Positions 8,200 to 14,767 of a stretch of 28,945 nucleotides of DNA are shown piece after piece. Position 1 is the first letter of the stretch. Every line of letters begins with the position of its first letter. The notes beneath the pieces are model-generated. The model was given only the letters and a program-made list of their open reading frames with translations, was not told where the DNA came from and did not search any database. The translations under genes were made by a program, and so were the position numbers. Source of the stretch: Bacteroidota bacterium (GTDB taxonomy: Bacteria; Bacteroidota; Bacteroidia; Chitinophagales; Chitinophagaceae); NCBI GenBank assembly GCA_023415275.1, contig JAEZLJ010000039.1, positions 1 through 28,945 of the forward strand, given 5' to 3'.

Positions 8200-9204
8200 A
8201 TGAAGATCGATATTCATACCCATATCATGCCTTCTAAAATGCCTAACTGGGTGCAAAAGTTTGGCTATGAAGAATTCATTCACCTGGAACACAGGAACTG
8301 TAAAGCCTGTATGATGAAAGGCGATAAAGTATTCAGGGAGGTAGAAGAAAACTGCTTTAATGCTACTGCCAGGTTAAAAGATATGGAGTCAACGGGTGTG
8401 ACCACGCAGGTACTATCCACTATACCCGTACTTTTTAATTATTGGGCACATCCCAAAGACGCGCATGAAACTTCGCGCTTCCTGAACGACCATATAGCTG
8501 AAACCGTGGACAAGGGCAATAAACAATTTTTAGGTTTGGGAACTGTGCCTTTGCAAGATGTGAATATGGCCATCCAGGAAATGGAAAGATGCATCACAGA
8601 ACTAAAGATGCCAGGGCTGGAAATCGGTACGAATATCAATGGTAAGAACCTGGATGCAAAGGAATTGTTTCCGTTTTATAAAAGAGCTGAAGAACTGGGC
8701 TGTTCTTTATTCATTCACCCATGGGAGATGATGGGCGAAAAAGACATGCCGCAATACTGGCTTCCCTGGTTGGTAGGTATGCCTGCTGAAACTACACGGG
8801 CCATCTGCTCATTAATCTTTGGTGGCGTTTTTGAAAATTTTCCCAAACTCAGGATTGCGTTTGCACATGGTGGTGGTAGCTTTCCCTATACGCTTGGCAG
8901 AATAGCTCATGGCTTCGCAGTAAGACCTGATCTTACTCAAATCAATAATACTACAGACCCGTCAGATTATATGGGCAGGTTCTGGGTGGATAGCCTGGTG
9001 CATGACGAAAATAGTTTTGCCTTCCTGAGGAAAGCCGTTGGCGATGATAAGATCTGCATGGGAAGTGATTATCCTTTTCCATTAGGAGAACACCATCCCG
9101 GGGCGCTAATAGAATCCCTGGAACTTTCGGAGGTGGAAAAGCACAAGCTTTTATTTAAAAATGCGCTTGACTGGCTGGGACTTATGCCTGGCAACCTTAT
9201 TTAG
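8200..9204 (+). CDS. 2-amino-3-carboxymuconate 6-semialdehyde decarboxylase (ACMSD)
   Basis: Zinc-dependent amidohydrolase-fold decarboxylase converting ACMS to 2-aminomuconate semialdehyde, diverting it from quinolinate formation. From the ATG at 8200 it is 334 residues, the length of the Pseudomonas enzyme. It starts MKIDIHTH with the HxH zinc ligands at His6 and His8; further ligands are His173 (LFIHPWE), His223 (AFAHGGGSFPY) and Asp290 (GSDYPFP). A longer frame from a TTG at 8161 adds 13 unrelated residues and is rejected. Its product feeds the dehydrogenase at 5225-6682 on the other strand. Its stop overlaps the convergent paiB-like stop by 8 nt. Confidence 0.95.
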   Translation: MKIDIHTHIMPSKMPNWVQKFGYEEFIHLEHRNCKACMMKGDKVFREVEENCFNATARLKDMESTGVTTQVLSTIPVLFNYWAHPKDAHETSRFLNDHIAETVDKGNKQFLGLGTVPLQDVNMAIQEMERCITELKMPGLEIGTNINGKNLDAKELFPFYKRAEELGCSLFIHPWEMMGEKDMPQYWLPWLVGMPAETTRAICSLIFGGVFENFPKLRIAFAHGGGSFPYTLGRIAHGFAVRPDLTQINNTTDPSDYMGRFWVDSLVHDENSFAFLRKAVGDDKICMGSDYPFPLGEHHPGALIESLELSEVEKHKLLFKNALDWLGLMPGNLI

Positions 9205-9832
9205 GAAATAACTGAGACTGCCTTTTCAACATTTCGCCGGCAATCGTTTTCTCGTCGGGATCTCCTTCCTTTAAATGACTGATGATATTCTGGTAGCTCT
9301 GCCGATCCCGGTTTTGGCTTAATTTAAAGACATTCTCTATTTCTTCAACCCTCACTTCAAATGCGACTATAGCCTTCATCAGGCGACCTGTATACTCTTT
9401 TGGCAGGTTGTCAAATATAGTGGTAGATTGTTGATTGTAATTTTCAAAATGTGCACTTGTCTTTTTCAATACCTCAATAAGACCGGCCTCATCCAGGAAT
9501 TGTAACTGTCCCCTTACGTGTACCGACATATAGTTCCAGGTTGAGGCCTGGTGAGGATCGCTGTATAAGGTAGCGCTCACATAGCAATGATGGCCTGTAA
9601 ATACGCACAGCACATTATTATTTTTCTCAAATGCCTTATGATGATCGGTATGCTTCATCATATGGCCTGTTAAAAACAGACCACCTTCTTTTTCTTCAAT
9701 AAATACAGGTATCTGTGTGGCAACAGGTTTTCCATCTGCTGAACATCCTGTTATAAATGCAAAAGGGTGGGCATGAATAAAATCCATGACCACCTTAGGA
9801 TCTTCTTCTTTGAAGTAAGGAAGATTATACAT
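9197..9832 (-). CDS. PaiB-family FMN-binding split-barrel protein
   Basis: A 211-residue cytoplasmic protein of the PaiB family. It begins with the family pattern MYNLPYFKEEDPKVVMDFIHAHPFAFI. The segment GHMMKHTDHHKAF and then STWNYMSVHVRGQL (about 108-121) are typical of the flavin-binding split barrel. The Bacillus homologue PaiB was described as a negative regulator of sporulation and protease genes, but many relatives are simply FMN-binding proteins, so a regulatory role here is not shown. It converges on the ACMSD gene with overlapping stops, and the Mrp gene ends 10 nt upstream of its start on the same strand, so it may be read through from mrp. Confidence 0.85.
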   Translation of the reverse strand: MYNLPYFKEEDPKVVMDFIHAHPFAFITGCSADGKPVATQIPVFIEEKEGGLFLTGHMMKHTDHHKAFEKNNNVLCVFTGHHCYVSATLYSDPHQASTWNYMSVHVRGQLQFLDEAGLIEVLKKTSAHFENYNQQSTTIFDNLPKEYTGRLMKAIVAFEVRVEEIENVFKLSQNRDRQSYQNIISHLKEGDPDEKTIAGEMLKRQSQLFPK

Positions 9833-9842
9833 CAGCGTTACA

Positions 9843-10940
9843 TTATTTTTCTTCTACTACTTCTGCTACCTCTTCACTTTTCATGTGTGCATTGCGCATG
9901 GAAACACTTCTTGCCACGCTACCTGCAAATTCCAGGAATGCATTCCTGGTGATCTCATCATCATTCAGCATGGCAGGTACACCTATATCCCCTCCTTCCC
10001 GTATACTTTGCACTAATGGAATTTGTCCAAGGAAAGGCAGGTCATATTCTTCAGCCAGTCGCTTGCCCCCTTCCTTGCCAAAAATGTAATACTTATGGTC
10101 AGGCAATTCTGCAGGAGTAAAATAACTCATGTTCTCCACCAGTCCTATGATGGGTACATTCATCTGCGCCTGGCCAAACATGGCTATACCTTTTTTAGCA
10201 TCTGCCAGTGCCACATCCTGTGGCGTAGTGACCACTACTACTCCTGTGACCGGTGCTGTCTGCATTAAGGTAAGATGAATATCGCCTGTTCCGGGAGGCA
10301 TATCAATAACCAGATAATCCAATTCACCCCAATGTACATCCGTAATAAACTGCCTGATGGCATTACTGGCCATAGGACCTCTCCATACCACAGCATTTTT
10401 TTCATCCACCAATAAACCAATACTTAACAACTTAATGTCATAACGCTCCAATGGAACGATCATTCCTTTGCCATTGATCTCCGTCATCATCGGTCTCTCT
10501 CCGCGTACGCCAAACATGATAGGCACACTGGGTCCATAGATGTCTGCATCCAGCAAACCCACCGCAGCACCTCCTTTTGCCAGCGCCAGTGCCAGGTTTG
10601 CGGATACCGTACTTTTTCCAACACCACCCTTTCCACTCACTACTGCAATAATATTCCGGACACCCGGCAGCACCGTGCTCTTGTCAGCTCTTATAGTAGT
10701 AGTACTGGAAGTGAAATTCACTTTTACGATCGCACTGGGATGAATTTCTTTTATAGCATTGATACAGGCATTTTTAATATGGTCTTTTAATGGACATGCC
10801 GGTGTAGTCAACACCACTGTAAAGGAAATATAATTACCATCGATCTCTATATCCCTTACCATATTAAGTGTTACAAGGTCCTGTTTAAGATCAGGCTCCT
10901 GCACGGTACTCAACGCCTGTAACACATTATCTTTTGTCAT
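9843..10940 (-). CDS. Mrp/ApbC (Nbp35-type) iron-sulfur cluster carrier ATPase
   Basis: A P-loop ATPase of 365 residues thought to carry and transfer iron-sulfur clusters. An N-terminal MIP18/DUF59 domain (about 1-80) includes the conserved Cys in TTPACPLKDH (Cys49). It is followed by the deviant Walker A GKGGVGKST (103-111), DADIYGPSVP (131-140) and the switch region VIDMPPGTGD. After ENMSYFTPAELPDHKYYIFG, the CxxC pair that binds the cluster in Escherichia Mrp is missing; I recall the same pattern in other Bacteroidetes. A TAACTTTG box lies 22 nt upstream of the ATG. It is divergent from the gene at 11027. Confidence 0.93.
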   Translation of the reverse strand: MTKDNVLQALSTVQEPDLKQDLVTLNMVRDIEIDGNYISFTVVLTTPACPLKDHIKNACINAIKEIHPSAIVKVNFTSSTTTIRADKSTVLPGVRNIIAVVSGKGGVGKSTVSANLALALAKGGAAVGLLDADIYGPSVPIMFGVRGERPMMTEINGKGMIVPLERYDIKLLSIGLLVDEKNAVVWRGPMASNAIRQFITDVHWGELDYLVIDMPPGTGDIHLTLMQTAPVTGVVVVTTPQDVALADAKKGIAMFGQAQMNVPIIGLVENMSYFTPAELPDHKYYIFGKEGGKRLAEEYDLPFLGQIPLVQSIREGGDIGVPAMLNDDEITRNAFLEFAGSVARSVSMRNAHMKSEEVAEVVEEK

Positions 10941-10962
10941 ACTGTAAATGTTAATGAAGTCG

Positions 10963-10970
10963 CAAAGTTA
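10963..10970 (-). promoter_or_regulatory. -7 box before mrp
   Basis: TAACTTTG on the minus strand matches the Bacteroidetes -7 consensus exactly, 22 nt upstream of the mrp ATG. This leaves a short leader of about 16 nt. Confidence 0.5.
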
Positions 10971-11013
10971 CTTTAAACAAACTTCCCTTTTCCTGATATA
11001 ACTCATTGGACAT

Positions 11014-11021
11014 TAATTTTG
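11014..11021 (+). promoter_or_regulatory. -7 box before the 11027 gene
   Basis: TAATTTTG matches TAnnTTTG exactly, with only 5 nt between it and the ATG at 11027. This is the same tight spacing as at gcdH, pyrF and the SDR gene. Confidence 0.45.
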
Positions 11022-11026
11022 AAGAG

Positions 11027-11668
11027 ATGAAAAAACTTTTACCCCTTTTATTGCTTTTTAGCTTTGCCTTCACTAAGCACGCTAATGCGCAATTTGAAAC
11101 GGTTAAAGATTCTGTAGTTCAATTGTACGGTTTTGTCATGACTGCCGACAGCCTGGTGGGCATTCCAGCGGTCAGTATAACCATAAAAGGTTCTCACAGG
11201 GGCACCATCACCAATAACCAGGGCGTTTTTTCAATCGTAGTATTAAAGGGAGACGTGGTGGAATTTACTCACGTAAGCTATAAACCTAAAACCATCATTA
11301 TTCCCAGGAACCTGGAAGGCAACCAGCAAAGTATAGTTCAACTCATGGTGGAGGATACAACTTACCTGCCTGTAACCATCATTCGACCCCGCCCCACCCC
11401 GCAACAATTTGAAAGGGATTTTGTGAAAACCAAAGTGCCAGATGATGATATTGAGATCGCCAGGCAAAACAACGATATGGCCAAGCGTAGGATCTTGATG
11501 AAGACCATTCCTGGCGATGCTTCAGAAGCTTCCAGCCTCCAGTTCCGTAACATTGCCAATAAGGCCACTTATACCGGACAGATACCACCAATGAATATTT
11601 TTAACCCGGCTGCCTGGTCAGAATTTATACAGGCATGGAAACGTGGAGACTTTAAGAACAAGAACTAA
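11027..11668 (+). CDS. Secreted carboxypeptidase-regulatory-like domain protein
   Basis: A 213-residue exported protein of unknown role. Residues 1-21 form a signal peptide (KKLLPLLLLFSFAFTKHANAQ). It is followed by a carboxypeptidase-D regulatory-like beta-sandwich, about 31-105, recognisable by LYGFVMTADSLVGIPAVSI, the GTITNNQGVFSI turn and the VVEFTHVSYKPKTI strand. This domain is the one at the start of many Bacteroidetes TonB-dependent receptors, but here no plug or barrel follows; the rest is polar and ends at Asn. A TTG at 11006 would extend the frame by 7 residues over the promoter box and is rejected. Its stop overlaps the convergent membrane-protein gene by 4 nt. Confidence 0.75.
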   Translation: MKKLLPLLLLFSFAFTKHANAQFETVKDSVVQLYGFVMTADSLVGIPAVSITIKGSHRGTITNNQGVFSIVVLKGDVVEFTHVSYKPKTIIIPRNLEGNQQSIVQLMVEDTTYLPVTIIRPRPTPQQFERDFVKTKVPDDDIEIARQNNDMAKRRILMKTIPGDASEASSLQFRNIANKATYTGQIPPMNIFNPAAWSEFIQAWKRGDFKNKN

Positions 11669-12084
11669 AGCTCTGTTGTCTTTCTCACCTCATTCTTTGG
11701 TGCAGGTGCTTCTTTGTTGATCAACATTAAAAACACAGTCGCAATTACCGGCGCTAACAGCGCTATGTAAATGGCCACATGTTTCGTGGGGCAGATGCCA
11801 GCGCTGCACGCGGAAATGGAGATGAAATTCCGCAAGCCCCAGGCTATGTTGAAAGCAGAAACAAAAAACGCCGTCTTTACACTCCAGATTTTATTCAGTA
11901 ACAGAAGCAGTATCATGATCGCAGACAAAATCATGTGTAATAGTCCGGGCTTTCCAAAGTTGATGGCTTCTGCCTTCATACCCGTTACTATAATATTTTG
12001 TGATTCAATAGAGACCCAGGGCAAAAAACAACTAAAGATCAGTAAGCCCAGTGTGGCTATAGATAGCCATCTCATTATTTGCAT
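11665..12084 (-). CDS. Small integral membrane protein, function unknown
   Basis: A 139-residue protein with about four hydrophobic helices: SIATLGLLIFSCFLPWV near the N-terminus, LLHMILSAIMILLLLL, FFVSAFNIAWGL and IYIALLAPVIATVFLML near the C-terminus. The tail is charged and polar. I do not recognise a family. The frame extends to a TTG at 12114, but the ATG at 12084, 4 nt after a TATCTTCG box, is preferred; an ATG at 12075 is also possible. The gene upstream on the same strand is cut off by a strong hairpin, so it is probably transcribed alone. Confidence 0.65.
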   Translation of the reverse strand: MQIMRWLSIATLGLLIFSCFLPWVSIESQNIIVTGMKAEAINFGKPGLLHMILSAIMILLLLLNKIWSVKTAFFVSAFNIAWGLRNFISISACSAGICPTKHVAIYIALLAPVIATVFLMLINKEAPAPKNEVRKTTEL

Positions 12085-12088
12085 GTGA

Positions 12089-12096
12089 CGAAGATA
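12089..12096 (-). promoter_or_regulatory. -7-like box before the 12084 gene
   Basis: TATCTTCG on the minus strand is one mismatch from TAnnTTTG and lies 4 nt before the ATG at 12084. It is the same octamer as before pyrF and nusB. Confidence 0.4.
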
Positions 12097-12147
12097 ATCC
12101 AGTTGAGCATGCAAGTCCTTACTATTCGATATTTTGACTGGTACTAA

Positions 12148-12189
12148 AAAGTAAAAAAGCCAGTTATCAGTAACTGGCTTTTTTACTTT
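12148..12189 (-). terminator. Strong intrinsic terminator after the 12203-12898 gene
   Basis: A perfect 19-bp stem (12148-12166 with 12171-12189) and a 4-nt loop. The core is CCAGTTA/TAACTGG, flanked by A-rich and T-rich arms, so it could stop transcription in both directions. It lies 14 nt past the stop of the outer-membrane protein gene and insulates the membrane-protein gene downstream. Confidence 0.85.
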
Positions 12190-12202
12190 GTGTTTCGATG
12201 TT

Positions 12203-12898
12203 TTATAATTTGAAACCGAGCGTGATACTCACCACCCTGTTCTTATTATTATTGTCCTGCGCATTGTTGCTGCCTGATTGAAGCTTGGCAAGCCCGTAGC
12301 CATAGTTCACACCCAACACCAATGACTTTCCTTCCAGTCCAACTGTTCCATTCACTCCATAATCAAAACGTTTCACGATACCGAATCCGGCTCCTTCCTC
12401 TTCATTTAGGGTTGTAGGATCATCGTTTGAAAACCTGATCTTGTTTTCACTTGAATAAGTGACACCGAGTAGGGTCTGGCCTTCAGTTTTTGTTTTGCCA
12501 CCTACACCAATACCCAGGTAAGGTCCTGCACCCACAAAAAAGCTACCTGTGGCACCCAACGGAGCCTTCAATAATATATTGGCAGGTACCTCAATGTAAT
12601 AAGGATTGAATGATTGCTTGTAATAGCCATTGGATCCTTGAGTGCCTTTTTGCACCTTCGATCCTTTCCCGGTAAACAATACACCTGGCTGCAAGTACAA
12701 GATGCTTCCCAGGTATACATCGCCAATGATACCCAGTTGAAAACTGCTTAACATATTGGCATCGTCAACACGTCCATTTTCATTGACAGTAATATTGGCC
12801 AGGTTGATCCCCGCCTGGATGCGTGCATTAGTTTGCGCATGTAGTGAAGTGGCAGTAATAGCAGTAGCGCCAAGTAAAGCTAAAAATTTCATTTTCAT
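12203..12898 (-). CDS. Outer-membrane beta-barrel protein (porin-like)
   Basis: A 231-residue exported protein with a signal peptide ending in SLHAQ (about 1-22). Alternating strands follow, beginning with RIQAGINLANITV and continuing with LYLQPGVLFTGKGSKV, FFVGAGPYLGIGVGGKTK and VGLEGKSLVLGVNYGYGLAKL. The final strand VVSITLGFKL ends in an aromatic-hydrophobic pattern as expected for barrel insertion. This is the common small 8- to 10-strand barrel family of Bacteroidetes (outer membrane protein beta-barrel domain). What it carries or binds cannot be said. It is single-gene and closed by the hairpin at 12148-12189. Confidence 0.8.
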   Translation of the reverse strand: MKMKFLALLGATAITATSLHAQTNARIQAGINLANITVNENGRVDDANMLSSFQLGIIGDVYLGSILYLQPGVLFTGKGSKVQKGTQGSNGYYKQSFNPYYIEVPANILLKAPLGATGSFFVGAGPYLGIGVGGKTKTEGQTLLGVTYSSENKIRFSNDDPTTLNEEEGAGFGIVKRFDYGVNGTVGLEGKSLVLGVNYGYGLAKLQSGSNNAQDNNNKNRVVSITLGFKL

Positions 12899-13827
12899 AG
12901 TGTCTATAATTTGGTTCTTCTAATTGCAAAAGCTTTGCCATGGTATTGATTTATTAATTAGGGCTATTGCAATTTTCCGGATATTCAGATGTATACTATC
13001 AGTGAAAGTTTAAAAACAACAGGTAATTATTTTTCACAGCCTAAGTATTTATTCTTAAGCGGGCTTCTGCAGATGTTTCTATTAAAATCATTCGTCTAAA
13101 GTAAAAACCTCATCCTTAGATGAGGTTTTAAAAACTTTTATGCTAGCTGTTGGCTTCAACCCGAATGCTCACCAGGTGAACATACGCCCCGGCCAGGATA
13201 CCATGGTTCTTCTCCGGAACGACTAACAGGTAAAGGTAGGAAACCGGACCTAAAATCAACAGTGAGAAACTAGTACGAAAGTATAAAACAGTTATTGAAA
13301 AAAACAAAAAATGCAATAAAGAATTTAGGAATAGAACCCCCACCCCAGTTTTTTTTATAATAGTGATAAATACATATACTGCCTTCACTGAATATCCAGG
13401 CAAGACCCTCCTTAATAGATATAAAGGTGCCATGTCCTAAGTTAATACAGGCATACAATGAGCATCAGGTGCATATTAATAGCTATGACATACAATAGCA
13501 CCTCATTCTACAGGCAAGAATGCAAAGGAAAAAAGGGGTAATACCGGGCTTACTGAAGCATATTATAAAATCAAAAAAGGATTGTCCTTATCGAATGGGG
13601 ATTTGACTTTTTTACCTGAGAACCGGCTTCGTATCCATTTGAACATTTTGCTAAACATAAACATCGGTTTTTGAGTGAATATTATGGTTAAGGTCCAGAG
13701 GGAGGGATTAAAGCGCAATTACAGGGCCAAAAGTGAAAATCAATCAGGTAAGCAGTAAATAGTGGATATCTTCAAGATACAACAATTTGCTTGAAATATT
13801 CCGGTGTCACACAAAAAAAGTAAAAAA
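12899..13827. other. Gene-poor stretch with an orphan terminator
   Basis: About 0.93 kb between two outer-membrane protein genes. The only clear signal is the hairpin at 13104-13129. A 96-codon minus-strand frame (13143-13433) ends 13 nt from that hairpin, but it crosses long A/T and G runs and resembles nothing known. TATCTT-C-AAGATA at 13767-13779 and TCACC-A-GGTGA at 13169-13179 are short perfect palindromes. I see no tRNA, rRNA or known riboswitch. Confidence 0.5.
13104..13129 (-). terminator. Terminator-like hairpin with no clear gene before it
   Basis: An 11-bp perfect stem (AAAACCTCATC/GATGAGGTTTT) with a CTTA loop, followed by T runs on both strands, five on the minus side. On the minus strand it would end a transcript coming from 13140 or beyond, where no convincing gene is seen. 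Confidence 0.65.
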
Positions 13828-14622
13828 TTAAAGGTTTACCAGTACACCCACCAACAGGTTGGCATGGATGGCAAACCAGTGTTGGTTCCCGTAGCCATCC
13901 TTAATTACAAAATGAGTGTAATCTGCATAGGCGGCCTTAACACTGGGCATAATGTAGAAATGCCGGGCAAATGTGTATCGCAGTCCTCCTTCAAGGGCCA
14001 GGACAAATCCTGAAATCTTATAAGTATCATCCCTGTGCTTGCCTGGTTCATTTACACCAGCCGCTATTGTAGAATTGGTTTTGGGTATTACCGGGCCTGC
14101 ACCTGCCTTAGCCACCAGGTCAAGAGAATGAGCGGCATTTTTTGCAGTGGACAGGTTCTTCCATTTCACAAAATTAAACAGGGCATAGTTAGCTCCATCG
14201 CTGTGTTCAAACTGGATAAAATTGGGTGTCAGGGTGGTGTCTGTATCATACGACTGGCCATTGATCTCACCATTTAAATGCACCACCTGGTTTTGCCGTA
14301 CAAAATATTTAATATGGTCAAAATTGAACTCTATACCGAAATTTTTCTTTTTGAAATAATAACCTACCTGGTAACTATATTGGGCAGCTCCTCCACCATC
14401 AAATTTCAGCCCGCCATCATCCCGGCCTCTTACTTTATATAATGTGAAGTCAAAATTGGAAGAAGTAAAATGTATATCGCTCTTTGAATAAAAAGAAAGA
14501 TTGGTACCAAAACCCATGTATAAAACCCCTTTCCCACCTGGCATTTCCATTTGAGCCTGCTGGGCATGGATAGATTGTAAAAAGCAGCAACAGCCGGTTA
14601 AGAAACTAACAACAAATTTCAT
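13828..14622 (-). CDS. Secreted / outer-membrane beta-barrel protein, function unknown
   Basis: A 264-residue exported protein. The signal peptide is MKFVVSFLTGCCCFLQSIHAQ (1-21); its cysteines lie in the hydrophobic core and do not make a lipobox. The mature part has many amphipathic strands with aromatic residues (GVLYMGFGTNLSFYS, YSYQVGYYFKKKNFGIEFNFDHIKYF, GLRYTFARHFYIMPSVKAAYADY) and ends in LLVGVLVNL, a barrel-like terminal strand. I do not recognise a specific family beyond outer-membrane beta-barrel. A TTG at 14658 would extend it by 12 residues; the ATG at 14622, 33 nt after a TAGCTTTG box, is preferred. Confidence 0.72.
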   Translation of the reverse strand: MKFVVSFLTGCCCFLQSIHAQQAQMEMPGGKGVLYMGFGTNLSFYSKSDIHFTSSNFDFTLYKVRGRDDGGLKFDGGGAAQYSYQVGYYFKKKNFGIEFNFDHIKYFVRQNQVVHLNGEINGQSYDTDTTLTPNFIQFEHSDGANYALFNFVKWKNLSTAKNAAHSLDLVAKAGAGPVIPKTNSTIAAGVNEPGKHRDDTYKISGFVLALEGGLRYTFARHFYIMPSVKAAYADYTHFVIKDGYGNQHWFAIHANLLVGVLVNL

Positions 14623-14655
14623 ATGATAAAATTGTTCCAATGACCTGGTAAGCCG

Positions 14656-14663
14656 CAAAGCTA
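14656..14663 (-). promoter_or_regulatory. -7 box before the 14622 gene
   Basis: TAGCTTTG on the minus strand matches TAnnTTTG exactly, 33 nt before the ATG at 14622. It overlaps the rejected TTG start, which supports starting at the ATG. Confidence 0.5.
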
Positions 14664-14701
14664 CTTAATTGAGAGGTTTCTTTTCCTGTATATCAAAAAC
14701 A

Positions 14702-14733
14702 AGAGAGCCTCACTAATACAAGTGAGGCTCTCT
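14702..14733 (-). terminator. Terminator after groEL
   Basis: A perfect 13-bp stem (14702-14714 with 14721-14733, arms starting AGAGAGCCTC and ending GAGGCTCTCT) and a 6-nt loop. It lies 35 nt past the groEL stop and closes the groES-groEL operon. Confidence 0.85.
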
Positions 14734-14767
14734 ATTATTGTAAATCCCGTTTGAGGATTTAATTGAA

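Noticed and set aside
13143..13433. 96-codon minus-strand frame in the gap between two outer-membrane protein genes
   Set aside because: It crosses long A/T and G runs, has no recognisable domain and no promoter box; its only support is the nearby hairpin. Kept as a lead, not as a gene.
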